Assembly (NCBI GenBank): GCA_949152475.1
Contig: OX424568.1
Coordinates: 22,419,667 to 22,483,666 of the forward strand
Length of the DNA stretch: 64,000 nt
DNA from: Terebella lapidaria
Lineage: Eukaryota; Annelida; Polychaeta; Terebellida; Terebellidae
Reading direction: 5' to 3'
Position numbers and translations under genes: made by a program. Shown here piece after piece: positions 11,632-22,664 of this stretch; position 1 is the first letter of the stretch, and each line of letters starts with the position of its first letter. The notes under the pieces were generated by a model. The model saw only the letters and a list, made by a program, of their open reading frames with translations. It was not told where the DNA came from and searched no databases.

Positions 11632-11820
11632 TTACTTCAGTAATTGGTAATATAGTAATATTCTAAACCCAAAGTTGTTCCCAAGTGAGTGTTTACTGCG
11701 ATTGTTAAACGTAGTTATATGTTTACACAAATGTGTATTAGGATGGATGATAATTTACAGGATGTTCTTGTTAAAACTTTTTTTGGATAGTTAATGTTAA
11801 AGAGGACTTTTAAACATTAA

Positions 11821-12417
11821 GGTAGTCCGCTCCAAACAGTGAGCGAAGGGGGTTAAAGGGTTTTCTAAAATAAATACCTGTATCAACATAATCTAGAGCT
11901 TCAAAATGATATATTTTATAGAGTAACTGTTCAGCATCCTAAAACTGAAAAGAAAATAGGGGGTCACCGTATCCGTTCGCACGGAAAACACGATGCAAGA
12001 AGTGAATATGGACAAAAAAAAGTGCAAAAATGCCAGAATTTAAGTCATTTTAGGTAAATATGTGTGATTTTGATCGAATATGTAGAAGAAACGAGCACGG
12101 TGACCCCCTATATTCTTTTCAGTATTAGGATGCTGATCATTTACTCTATAAAATAATGTCATTGTGAAGAGATAATATTCCATCAGGTGTACAGTAGAAA
12201 CAACTACATTTAACACACTGTCTGCCCCTGATGACGCCAGTGTGTCTTTGGATAAACTATTTGGTCGGGCTTTGTTTCTATTGCAAAATGTACTTTATGT
12301 TTGTTATTGACATCATCAAAATCTGGATGTATTGGTGGTAATAGATTGATACCTACATTCATGAAATGATCTTTAAATTTCGACTCTCCGTTACCTCACT
12401 GTTTGTAGCGGACTACG
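11821..12417. mobile_element. MITE with TTAA flanks and internal palindrome
   Basis: The terminal inverted repeats GTAGTCCGCTCCAAACAGTG (left) and the complement of CACTGTTTGTAGCGGACTAC (right) differ at only about one position. TTAA lies immediately outside both ends (11817-11820 and 12418-12421). An inner pair of arms, with GGGGGTCACCGT on the left (about 11960) and its complement on the right (about 12105), makes the body a large palindrome. TTAA duplications are typical of piggyBac and Kolobok DNA transposons. A hammerhead-type repeat (12174-12364) is nested inside the right half and is absent from the mirror-image left half. Confidence 0.75.
12174..12364 (+). repeat. Hammerhead-type repeat nested in a MITE
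   Basis: A 5'-truncated unit starts near CCATCAGGTGTACAGTAG and ends near TGATACCTACATTC. It holds GCCC (12224-12227), CTGATGA (12228-12234), GGTC ending at 12266 and GGGC (12267-12270). The GAAA box is replaced by TAAA. Stem I complementarity is perfect over 4 bp. Confidence 0.7.
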
Positions 12418-12429
12418 TTAAAACAGGGG

Positions 12430-13080
12430 GTAGTGACACGGAATGGATGTTCTATATATGTATTTTACCTGTATGTTGTATCAGATTGCAGCATCATTTG
12501 CCTGCACAGTAGAAATCTCTCATTTGTATTTTTGTGTAAAATCTGGAGATAGAAAATGTATTTGAAGTCTATCTAAGTTAAATGAATAGGACAATGTTTT
12601 GTCATGTACTAGTATGTAAATTGCTCATAGTCATCAACACCAGTTTATTTTCATGAATAAGAGTGAGCGGGAGCGTCCTTCAACTGTCGTGGGCTCGCCA
12701 AAACCCGTTCTTTCGCTTCGTAATTCAAATTCTGGCCAGAGTTTGTCACTTCGAGTCAAAATTTTGTTGTAATCTTTGTTTGCCAGCATTAAAACTTACA
12801 TATTTCGTATCTGTAATGTAAAATTCATGTAATGACGAAATATTTTGTACCTGATGCTTGGTATTTTTGTGCTTTTTCTTGGATTTTCTTCAGATCGACT
12901 AAAAATCGGAATGCTGCATCTACAGCTACTTAGTACAATAGCCTACGTACTGAACCATTTGTTTTAAACAACTTTATAATTGACGTAAATTTCGTACAGT
13001 CATAAAATCTATCTGAGTGTCACGGTGGGCATCATTCACAAGAACTGCGTTCAACTGGCCATGTCCTTATGATTATTAGT
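12430..13080. other. Gene-free stretch
   Basis: AT-rich DNA without coding signs or recognised element ends. Confidence 0.4.
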
Positions 13081-13269
13081 AACTGAGTCAATTGTTTAGT
13101 CCAACAATAAAAGCAATCGAATCAAACATTAAAGTCACTCGAACAATCTCTTCACACATATGTATGGTTGAGAAGAAACTCTGGATATTGAGCAGAACTT
13201 GCGTTGGGTTGTGAACATGCCAGCATCGTTGAAGGCTTTCTCGCAGATGTTGCTGGCACAACATCCTTT

Positions 13270-13693
13270 TCCGCATCTGGGTGACTCAAGCTGTGCTCTC
13301 ACGGATCACACGATTTAGTTCCTTATTGAAACGTTTTATGGCAGCATTATTGCCATTTTCCTGCGCAAACTTTCCGATGCGTGCACGAAGCTAGGGGTAA
13401 TAAAATTCGTATGGACCCATCCTAGATTTCTCATTTTGCCGTCTCTTCTCCTTGGGTTCGGACATTGCTCTAGTTACTGCATCATTCGCTGCCATTACTT
13501 CCCGACTCTCAGCAGGATTGGTAAGGTTGGCACTGGAACCTGCTGATTTTAGCCAACGAATCACCATGTGTTGATTTACAGACAGGACAGCGACTTTAAA
13601 ATATGCGTGCATACAGTCATGTAGAACAGAAGGTGAAATTCTGAAGAGTGTACTGCGCCTGCAAATCTCACCCAAGGCTTCTTTGGTGAACAT
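13270..13693 (-). pseudogene. Helix-turn-helix protein remnant
   Basis: On the minus strand, a frame starting at ATG 13693 encodes about 100 residues ending in GPYEFYYP, with a basic stretch KEKRRQNEKSRMGPY. Past an in-frame stop the same frame continues with ARIGKFAQENGNNAAIKRF and a following KELNR segment, down to about 13290. This segment closely recalls the helix-turn-helix of a multicopy marine-invertebrate family (pattern R-x-I-G-K-x-A-x-E-N-G-x-x-A-A-x-x-x-F) that I associate with DNA transposons or their host derivatives. The stop between the parts implies a pseudogene or an intron. The name of the family is from memory and not verified. Confidence 0.4.
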
Positions 13694-13845
13694 ACCAGTG
13701 CGTAGTTCTGGTTCCTATGGCAGTGACGTTTTAGTTACTGGTAGGTCCAAAAAAATCGTAGTATAACAACAACGTTTCTGGTTGCTATAGTATCAAGGCT
13801 TTCCAAAAATGATGTGACAACATGCTACTCACAGTAGATCTATTA

Positions 13846-13917
13846 GTAAGTATCAATCTATTACCACCAATACAGCCAAATTTTGATGATTCCAATAGCA
13901 AACGTAAAATACAAGCA
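13846..13917 (-). repeat. Hammerhead-type repeat, 3' end fragment
   Basis: The minus strand matches the terminal part of the repeat, from the CGTTTGCTATTGG region to AATAGATTGATACTTAC, without the hammerhead core. It abuts the AAGGTCA MITE that follows. Confidence 0.65.
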
Positions 13918-14920
13918 TGTATCATTTCCTATATATCCACAATTGAATTCTAAGCTGTAAAGTTGACAATAAATGAGATATGCGCCATATTGCGCTCTGA
14001 CCTTGAAAATGAGGTCAAAGGTCATATTCAAGGTCTTGAGAACATTCAGTTTTTTATCATTTCTAAAATGTCCACAATTGATTCCTAAGTTGTAAAGTAA
14101 ATAATAAGCGATATATTAGCCATTTTGTGCATTGACCTTGAAAATGAGGTCAAAGATCAAATTCAAGGTCATCAGAATATTCAGCATATATCATTTCTTA
14201 TATGTCCACAATAGATTCCCAAGCTGTAGAGTAAATAATAAGCGAGATATTAGTCATTTTGTGCTCTGATCTTGAAAACGAGGTCAAAGTTCAAATTCAA
14301 GGTCACGAGAATATTCAGCATATATCATTTCCTATATGTCCACAATTGATTCCTAACCTGTGAAGTCGATAATGAGCGAGATATTAGCCATTTGTGCTCT
14401 GACGTTGAAAATGAGGTCAAAGGTCAAATTCAAGGTCATGAGAATATTCAGCATATATTTCCTATACTAGTATGTCCACAATTGATTCCTAGTCCCTAAT
14501 CTCAATATTGAGTGAGATTATGAAAGTCCCATTTGGACCCCGCAGTAAAACATCAAAATGGCCGCCACACGCAGACCGGCGATTCAAGAGCATCGAAACT
14601 TATACACATTATAATGATACATGAGGGGAACATTTTGAAACCAAAATATCAAAACTGATCAGACAGTTTTGAGAAAATAATTTTTGAAGATGAAAAACAG
14701 CCATTTTCGGCATAAAAATGGCCGCCAAAACTGCATGAATGATTCAGTCAAAAAAATGAAAAAAACGTCTGGGAGTATTGACCCAACAGATATTCACACA
14801 AATTTATGATCAATTTCATCAGCCTGGAAAAAAGATAAAAAATGTTAACAGATTATGTGGCGGACGACGACGGACGAAAAACCACGACAATAGCTAATTG
14901 GCCCTTATGGGCCGGTAAGC
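13918..14920 (+). mobile_element. AAGGTCA MITE 1, with about five ~135-bp tandem units
   Basis: Units beginning TATCATTTCCTATATGTCCA recur near 13918, 14054, 14188, 14323 and 14455. After the repeats come AAAATGGCCGCCA phrases, a GACGACGACGG stretch and the right terminus GCCGGTAAGC, followed by TA (14921-14922). The left terminus is missing; compare the copy at 21605, which begins GCTTACCGGC after TA. It is non-coding. Most units contain AGGTCA-type half-sites, and two have an exact AGGTCAAAGGTCA (14012-14024 and 14414-14426). This is a non-autonomous DNA element with internal tandem repeats. Confidence 0.75.
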
Positions 14921-15299
14921 TAAAAATGGAAACAATCGTTATTTATTGAGCCATCTGACAATTGAGAGATAAATATGAATCTGAAAGAGAAATCATTCAC
15001 AAGTATACAATTGGACGATAAATAGAAGTCTGAACAAGAAATCAGTTATAAGTGTACAATCGAGAACGGTATACGTTACAAGGAGTAACACACAAACTGA
15101 TAAAGTGAGATAGTCACAAGGGATACAAAACAAAGAAATATCCAAGTACTGGAAAAATACATAAAGCTCAATTTGGGAACAGAAGTTCGGAGTTACAATA
15201 AATAAACAGACACAGGAATAGGATAGAAACTTCCAAATTAGACAATGGATCTATTAGGTTAGTAAACTGCTAAATTCAAATACAGATTACCGTAACAGA

Positions 15300-17780
15300 C
15301 GTGGAATCAATACCCAGTATTAAGTATTCCGAGCAAACAAAACAGGGTCCGTCATCCAATCTCATATTCCGGGGACAGAAAGTCATATCAGGCATACGAA
15401 GTGAGAGAAAAAAAAAAAAAAAAAAAATAAATAAATAAATAAATAAATAACAGGGAAACTCACGAACCCCCCAAAATGGCCATTAGGAGGTGAAATCAGG
15501 TGTTCCGGAAAGAGTGAGCATTTCCTGCCCCACTAGTGGCACCCGTCATGAATTCCCCAAAATTAACATGAAAATAGATCTAGTTGCATGGCAGACATGG
15601 ATTTGCTGTATTTGTCAACCAGATCATGATGACGTCCATAGAATTTCTTAAACGCAGCTATAAGTCTTGGTAAAACATATCCTTGTCGCAGCAGTTTAGA
15701 GACTAGCTGGGCACTTCGATAGAGAAAGTCCTCATATTTGCAACTAGCTCTGGAATAGCGTATAAGTTGAGAAACAAACACACCATATGCCGGTGACATA
15801 GGAATGTTGCTGCTTAGAAAAGGGAAATTGACTATGGAAAAATTGAAATCATCACGTTTGTCATATAATCTAGTTGACAGGTTAGAATCATTATCAATCT
15901 CCAACCTCAGGTCTAGATAGTTGGAAAAATTAGCGGAGTCTGTAGTATCTTTAATTTCAAGTTCCTTAGGATATATGACATCCAAATAATCACCAAACTT
16001 GGGATTATTTAGCGACAATACATCATCTATGTATCGGAAAGTGAAATTAAAATTACATGTTAGTTTCTTAGAACCTCCTCGTTGTAAATGTTGGATAAAA
16101 TCTGATTCATATGAGTATAAAAACAGGTCTGCCAATAATGGTGCACAGTTTGTACCCATGGGAATACCAATAGTTTGTTGAAATATTCGACCACCAAATT
16201 CCACAAAAATATTATCAATCAGAAAATTAACCATATTTATCACATCTATTTCAGTATATTTGTATGGGGCATCAGAGTCGCCTTTAACAAAATAAGCGGT
16301 ATTATATTTAACTACAATATAGTGGTACCGACGTTGTCCTTTTTTAGAGAAAAATGAATTATTGATTAGTTTTTTAAGCTGAGACTTCAGTTCAGAATGA
16401 GGTATAGTTGTGTACAAAGTGGAGAAATCAAATGTTTTGATAGACGTTACTTTTGAAAGTGTGTGAGCATGTAGGTATTCCAATAAAGATTTGGAATTTT
16501 TTAATATCCACATTTGGTTTACACCACTTCTAGAATAGATGGTTTCAGAGTACTTTTGGAGACCCTGTTTAATTTTAGACAATATAACAGTTAATATTTT
16601 TGAAAGGGCTTTGGTAGAACATGACGCTGAACCTGAAATATATCTTTGTTTGTGTGGATTTTTGTGCAACTTTGGGATCCAATATAAGTTTGGTAGATTA
16701 GAATCTTTACATGAGGTAGTAATACCAAACGAATGCAATACGGACACATGATTTGATAAGATATCCTGTTTGGGCACGGTAATGGCTTGGTATGTACTAT
16801 TGGAATTAGTATTGTTGGCAATACCCAGTTCGTTAAACAGACACTGTATATAGTATGCTTTACAAACAAAAACAACATTATTAGAAGCTTTATCTGCAGG
16901 GACAATGACGAACCTTTCTTTAAGTTTCAACAAACTATTAGTAACCACGGGATCATTGAAGACAGAGCTGTATTTAGTACTAACTGACTTTGACAAAACA
17001 TTAATGCGTTTGTTTACCAATGACCTAATCTGTTTGACCCATTCTGACAGAGAATCAGTTTCTGCCTTTTCTCGCTTTGTCCATTTTCTGGCATGCTCCT
17101 CAACTGCATCCATGATTAACTTGAAATTGTATCTCCATGAAAATGACATGGGCTCTCTATATTTGGGACCTTTGGACAAAATGTCTTTCAATGATTCATT
17201 CTCCACTATATTGAGGTCGCCTGAAATAACATGCCCAACTGGATCGTGTATGAACGGAGAGTTAATGCAAGTGCAGGAGGGTGGGTTATGTAAGAGATCA
17301 TCAATATCCAAATCATTCAATGTTTGTTTGTAGTTGAATATCTTGGAAGCAACAGATTTGGTATATGAGTAGGATATAGATGGAGCGGCCGTGTCAGTGA
17401 AGTATGATGGTACCTGGGACTGAACAGACTTATGATGTAATATATTACTGATGTTGACTGCATCGATACCTTTATTGGCAAATTTTATCTTCAGAAAAGA
17501 CCGTTTGGGTGGTATATATTCGGAAGTCTGTGTTGGCTTATAAAGCCGATGATAAACAATATCCATGATAATGGAATACAGACGAAATTCATAGCTATTG
17601 GTATTTCTGATATAGTGGGTAGGACATTGGTCCTCCAGTTCTTTAAGTTTAACATGAGGTATGGCAAATAATTTAGTGCGAACATAGTGTAGTCCTAGTG
17701 GTTGTTTCAATATTCCAAGTAGATCATCAAAGGAAATACTATGAATAGATGGTCGATTAAAATGTCGTTGTCCATGGCTT
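15300..17780 (-). mobile_element. Penelope-like retroelement, main copy
   Basis: The element is oriented on the minus strand. It contains the reverse transcriptase ORF (15563-17710) and a 3' non-coding part down to about 15300 that is shared with fragments at 21.1 and 22.7 kb (phrase AGTATTCCGAGCAAACAAA on the plus strand). A poly(T)/TTTA tract on the minus strand (15408-15450) sits inside the 3' part. The frame is open upstream of the first ATG to about 17780, so the true 5' end of the coding region may lie higher. No GIY-YIG endonuclease motif is visible after the reverse transcriptase or in the open upstream stretch. Confidence 0.8.
15563..17710 (-). CDS. Penelope-like reverse transcriptase (715 aa)
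   Basis: This is an RNA-dependent DNA polymerase that would copy element RNA at a target site in the nucleus. Reverse transcriptase motifs are in order: motif A as FDFSTLYTTIP (about residues 425-435), motif B as IPMGTNCAPLLADLFLYSYE (about 514-533), and motif C as RYIDDVLSL (about 558-566), whose Asp pair is part of the catalytic triad. LYWIPKLHKNPHKQR lies upstream, as usual in Penelope-like elements. The thumb region ends with FYGRHHDLVDKYSKSM. The ORF stops soon after the thumb, so the C-terminal GIY-YIG nuclease of canonical Penelope is absent. I chose ATG 17710, but in-frame codons continue upstream (SHGQRHFNRPSIHSISF). The ORF has no internal stop, which makes it the youngest-looking coding element in the window. 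Confidence 0.9.
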   Translation of the reverse strand: MKQPLGLHYVRTKLFAIPHVKLKELEDQCPTHYIRNTNSYEFRLYSIIMDIVYHRLYKPTQTSEYIPPKRSFLKIKFANKGIDAVNISNILHHKSVQSQVPSYFTDTAAPSISYSYTKSVASKIFNYKQTLNDLDIDDLLHNPPSCTCINSPFIHDPVGHVISGDLNIVENESLKDILSKGPKYREPMSFSWRYNFKLIMDAVEEHARKWTKREKAETDSLSEWVKQIRSLVNKRINVLSKSVSTKYSSVFNDPVVTNSLLKLKERFVIVPADKASNNVVFVCKAYYIQCLFNELGIANNTNSNSTYQAITVPKQDILSNHVSVLHSFGITTSCKDSNLPNLYWIPKLHKNPHKQRYISGSASCSTKALSKILTVILSKIKQGLQKYSETIYSRSGVNQMWILKNSKSLLEYLHAHTLSKVTSIKTFDFSTLYTTIPHSELKSQLKKLINNSFFSKKGQRRYHYIVVKYNTAYFVKGDSDAPYKYTEIDVINMVNFLIDNIFVEFGGRIFQQTIGIPMGTNCAPLLADLFLYSYESDFIQHLQRGGSKKLTCNFNFTFRYIDDVLSLNNPKFGDYLDVIYPKELEIKDTTDSANFSNYLDLRLEIDNDSNLSTRLYDKRDDFNFSIVNFPFLSSNIPMSPAYGVFVSQLIRYSRASCKYEDFLYRSAQLVSKLLRQGYVLPRLIAAFKKFYGRHHDLVDKYSKSMSAMQLDLFSC

Positions 17781-17799
17781 CGTTTCCTACGTTTATACT

Positions 17800-18505
17800 A
17801 CCACCCATATATGTATCGTTATATGTACCATTTCAGGATACATTTCATATTGGGTGGAGGATTGTTAATGGACTTTCGTATGTGGCGTTTTCACTGCGTT
17901 GTCTACATGGTGTCTTTTAGCTGAGTTGAAGGTGCGTGTGCTATTTCCCTGCCTGTCGGTGTTATCAACTACCTCTAATGTTTCAGAACGCAACCTCATC
18001 TGTTCAATATCATTCGTACTAGGAATATCTTAATATACTTCCTTTTTCAGGAAATCATTCGAGCCAGCTATGACGAACGTGCTATTTTTAGTCCTAAGTG
18101 ACATTATCGTCTGCTCATGTGAGTATTTTCAATTCCCGTATTTAAATCCACTCTAGGATGAAGGTCCCGCACGTGAATGCCAAAATATAACTTTTGAGTG
18201 AGACTTTGATGATTCCTGAATGTGTCGCCACTATACGCCCAGGTATAGCGGTCAGAGATCAAGCTTGTGCACTTGAAAATCACTGACCGTATCGACATGG
18301 CCCACGTGACTGTACCCACACAACAGCGAGCATCCAGCACGAGTGCAGTTCCCACGCTACAAGACATTGAGGGCGCTGGTATTGTCAGTCCTCATGTTAT
18401 CCGTTTCAACACCTACCAAGTGATCAAATCCTTTTTCATTTATACATGTATTGTTTCATGCATACAGCAATAGAAAATTGCTTCGCCTGTTGTGTGCTGT
18501 ACGTG
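17800..18505. other. Gene-free stretch upstream of the Penelope-like ORF
   Basis: No element terminus, ribozyme core or coding region is recognised here. It could contain the 5' end of the retroelement. Confidence 0.4.
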
Positions 18506-19850
18506 TAAGCACTGGTCCTAGTAAGCACCTCCAAAATATCTTCTCCCTCACATGTCATGTTGAACGAGTGGGTGGTGGGAGGGGGTCGGTGGGTGAAAAG
18601 AAAAGAACACCCCATCCCTGGATACAGGCTTGAATTCCACGCAGGTTGTGTTCGAAATGAGGGTACATTGTCGAAAGGTACAAACTGTATGCGTCTTTCT
18701 TTATATAGACCCACATTGCCATATTCCAATATCATAGTTCAAATCATGATATGTAAATCATGATTATATTTTTATTTTGGTAGCAACATATTTTATTATT
18801 GTATTATATTCCCGAAACATTCTTGGTCATTCAATCTACTTAAACTCTCCAACCCCTTTCTCCCTGGCTCTACGCTGGTCCCCGAGTGCCATGATGCACC
18901 TCACTGCCCCTGAAATTTTCGACACCCAAGATATATGTATTTTAATAACTATGTTAGTTATGAAGCTTAACAATGACTAGTTCAAACAAATTATTACAAA
19001 ACAATCTCATTAGTTATGAATAAATATGTATTCGAAATTTCATTATATTTTATATGAATATATATATTCTTTGAATCTACTGTGATTGCATTGTATCATA
19101 TGTCTCAACATATAGTAGTATGGTAATGAGGCATGTCTTTATATCGATATTTCAGTTAATAATTTATCATTTTATGTTGCCATGTCTGTAAATTATACTC
19201 TCGTAAATATGTTACTGGGGCCAAAAGGGAGACAGCAATAGATATTTTGGTCCCTCAGATTCAAACTGTTCTCATATAATACCAGTTGATAATTTTCCTA
19301 TGTATATTCATTGTATTATGTTTGTGTTTGAAACTGAATAAACATTATCCGATCCTATCAATCATGCATGACTAAAATTAATGGATGATGATAGGACATG
19401 GTTGGTGCTGACCAGTAAGGCGACTGAAATTTGTCAACATTACTGACGTCGCTATGCATGAACGATTTTCCCAGACGAGGGCATGAAATGCAAGGTGGGT
19501 CTTTACCGAATTACTTATTAACTCATTATATGTTGGCAGGTGCATATTTCACTATCAAGGGGCATTCATTCTTGGCATCCGGCTCCACGCATATGTTCGA
19601 CTGACATTATACGAAGAAAAAAATCTATGTATGGATGTGGGTATGGATATCATTTACAGTTTCAGTCTTCATGAATATATTTAGTACCAGACGTTCAACA
19701 GGCATTTAAACTTGTAAGTTGTAGAAATCGTAAGTTGTAGAAATCTCATTGGCAGACACACTTGACGATGTAGTTAATTTCCTGCGGTCATAAAATGACG
19801 AACTTCATTTCCGGTGGTACATAATGAGATAACTATGAAATATCTACTAC
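18506..19850. repeat. Diverged segmental duplication pair 1, copy a
   Basis: Two blocks match 22.90-23.33 kb. One is around AGCACCTCCAAAATAT and GATACAGGCTTGAAT (18520-18660). The other is around TCTTCATGAATATATTTA, ACTTGACGATGTA and CATAAAATGACG (19560-19830). Copy a carries about 900 bp between the blocks that copy b lacks. No gene is recognised in either. Confidence 0.6.
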
Positions 19851-20079
19851 ACTGTGAACATATTACGAGAGGTTGTACGACTCTGTAGTTCAATATAGCA
19901 ATAAAATACATGTACTCTATAGTAGCAGGGTATGACTGTGTAACAGTGCGGAAACATACATGTAACAGTTTGGTTGGACTGGGACGTTTGGCACAAAATC
20001 ATGTGTGGTCCTTGAGTTGACACATCATATATATCAGAACTGCACATAATGACTTGCAATGTTTCGTTCCAGAATATCT

Positions 20080-20620
20080 CCCCTGGCTTCTAGTACATTT
20101 TATCTCTGAGTAAAGTTTCTACATGAGGCCGTTGACAACTCGGTCTGAAAGGTCACATTTGTTCGAGTGATATTGAAGTGAGAACATTGACATGTCTGAA
20201 ACTGTAGTGCAGCATTGAATGTGATCATAACATGCGCATGATCTGATTCCGAATATTTTCATCTCCGAGTCTGCGGAAAAATAAGCTCAATCATGCAAGA
20301 TCAATCACTGAATCTTAACTCGTGCAGTCATCTGAGAGTAAATGAATGACCATGTATCTCTTTTATCCGTGAGCGGTGCGTGATTGCTACACAAGATTGA
20401 TACACTATTATAATACATGTACCACCCACCAGGTTGTCTGTTGTGGTGTCTGGTTTCATAACATGTACAAAGAAATATGTCAGTTTTGTAGTTATGTGCT
20501 TAGAGGAAGTCAAGCAACATCTCTTTCGTTTCTTCCTATTTCTGCTCAAATAGCATGTGCTGCTTGTAAATTATAAATGATATGCTTTCAGTGGAAAAAT
20601 AGTATTACGGAGCAGTGTAA
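20080..20620. repeat. Diverged segmental duplication pair 2, copy a
   Basis: This segment matches 28.08-28.87 kb in the same orientation, with common phrases GTCTGAAAGGT, CGTTTCTTCCTATTTC (CGTTTATTCCTATTTC in b) and AGTCAAGCAACATC-like sequence. It is non-coding and strongly diverged. Confidence 0.5.
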
Positions 20621-20629
20621 ATTACTCAG

Positions 20630-21050
20630 GCCCCTATTTCATAGTGCCAATCATATTGTTTTAAAAAAAAGTCAAATTCATCTATCATTGAAACACGCTT
20701 TTCGGCCGTAGTTTTGTTTTGGATATTGGGATAAACTTGAAATTTTGTGTGTCTTATTGGGTGTCATGCCGTAATTTTCCACCAAATTTCAGAACGTTAT
20801 TTTAAAAAATGAAAAAAATTGGCAATCTACCCCAAAGTTAAATTCCAGTCCAAAATGGGATCGAATAAAATCAAACAAAATCAGGGCTTTAATCGTTTCT
20901 GTGCCCGTACAGAATGAACCTATTGCACTGATTTTGGAGTCTGAATGCGTAGTCGATGTATATTGAGGTAGATATATTTATTTTGAAGCATTATATAACT
21001 CGTACATAAAAAATTGGGTTTTGTTGGTGCTGAATCTGTAATTCCAGGTA
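20630..21050. repeat. Partial relative of the 1.18-kb foldback MITE
   Basis: The phrases CCAAATTTCAGA and GGCAATCTACCCCAA occur in the same order and spacing as in the left arm at 1.31-1.36 kb. Only a weak second arm is visible (GAGGTAGATATATT near 20970). Confidence 0.4.
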
Positions 21051-21083
21051 GGGGCTGAAATTTAACGTTGGGTCAGTTTGCCA

Positions 21084-21592
21084 TGGAACCAGTACCCAAG
21101 TGGAACCAGTACTCAAGTGGAACCAGTACCCAAGTACAAAGTATTCCGAGCAAACAAAGCCAATTCCGTTATTCAATCTCAAAGTCCAGAGTCAGGCAAA
21201 ATCGATAAAGTTGCATGGAAATTCATGAACCTCCAATATATATATGGCCATAAGGAGGTGAAATCAGGTGTTCCGGAAAGAGTGAGCTTTTCCTGCCCCA
21301 CACGTGGCACCCATCATGAGTTCCAAAACATTAACATGCAAAAAGGTCTTGCTGATTTACAGATTTACTGTAATTATCAACCAGATCGTGATGACGTCCA
21401 TAGAATTTCCTGAAAGCAGCTATTAGTCTTGATAAAACATACCCTTGTCGCAGCAGTTTAGAGACTAGCTGGGCACTTCGATGAACAAAGTCCTATCTGC
21501 AACTAGCTTTTGAATAGCGTATGAGTTGTGAAACAAACACGCCATATGCTGGCGACATAGGAAAGTTGCTGCTTAGAAAAGGGAAGGGACCC
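21084..21592 (-). mobile_element. Penelope-like element fragment, 3' end
   Basis: The minus strand matches the last part of the 15.3-15.84 kb copy, including the end of the reverse transcriptase frame and the 3' non-coding part. The 5' truncation at about 21592 abuts an AAGGTCA MITE. At its 3' terminus the plus strand shows three copies of GGAACCAGTACCCAAGT (about 21084-21135), a tail-like short tandem repeat. The frame is disrupted. Confidence 0.8.
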
Positions 21593-21604
21593 AAGGGACC
21601 TGTA

Positions 21605-22630
21605 GCTTACCGGCTAGCCAATAGGTGATCGGACCGATAGTCTGGTAACTTCAAGGTTACAAGTATATTCAACATATATCATCTCCTATATGTTCACATT
21701 TGATTTCTAAGCTGTAAATTCGATAATAAGCGAGAAATTAGGTAAAGGTCAATTTCAAGGTCATCAGAGTATTCGACATATATCAGTTCCTATATGTCCG
21801 CAAATGATTCCTAAGCTGTAAACTCGATAATAAGCGAGATATTAGCCATTTTTTGCTTTGACCTCGAAAATAGGGTCAAAGGTCACATTCAATGTCATGA
21901 GAACATTCAGCTTTTATCATTTCTTATATGTCCACAATTGATTCCCAAGCTGAAAAGTGAATAATAAGCGAGATATTAGCGATTTTGTGCTCTGACCTTG
22001 AAAATGAGGTCAAAGGTAAAATTCAAGGTCATCAGAATATTCGGCATATATCATTTCCTATATAGTCACAATAAATTTCTAAGCTGTAAAGTCAATAATA
22101 AGAGAGATATTAGCCATTTCGTGCTCTGACCTTGAAAATGAGGTGAAAGGTCAAATTCAAGGTCACGAGAATACTCAGCATATATCATTTCCTATATGTC
22201 CACAATTGATTCCGAGTCTCTAATATCAATATTAAGTGAGATAATAAGAACGTTGTGGCCCATTCTGAAGAATAGGAAAATTTAACATGGGAAATTCCTA
22301 TTTGGGCCCCGTAAACAACATCAAAATGGCCGCCACACGCAGACCGGCGATTCAAGAGCATCGAAACACGTTATAAAGATACATGGGGGGAACATTTTGA
22401 AACTAAAATCTGAAAACTGATCAGACAGTTTTTGAGAAAATAATTTTTAAAGTTGAAAACATGCAAAAACAGCCATTTTCGGCATAAAAATGGCCGCCAA
22501 AACTGCATAATCGATTCAATCAAAAAATTTAAAAAAAAACGTCTGGGGGTATTAACCCAATACATATTCACACAAATTTATGGACAAATTCATCAGCCCG
22601 AAAAAAAGATAAAAAAAGTTGAATCAAGAC
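21605..22630 (+). mobile_element. AAGGTCA MITE 2
   Basis: The left terminus is TA (21603-21604) then GCTTACCGGC, the mirror image of the right terminus of MITE 1. About four tandem units of about 135 bp follow, then the AAAATGGCCGCCA block. The element breaks off near 22630 before the GACGACGACGG terminus, where a Penelope-like fragment follows. AGGTCA half-sites recur in its units (for example near 22009 and 22140). Confidence 0.75.
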
Positions 22631-22664
22631 CAAATGATATCAGGTATTCCTGAAAAGTGAGCAA

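Noticed and set aside
15408-15450. Poly(A) tail of the Penelope-like element
   Set aside because: The A/TAAA tract lies on the plus strand, opposite to the element, and inside the 3' part shared with other fragments. It is a microsatellite rather than the terminal tail.
18557-18763. Short frames with GGG-rich peptides
   Set aside because: They result from G-rich low-complexity runs in segmental copies. The partner at 22.96 kb has a different run length and frame.
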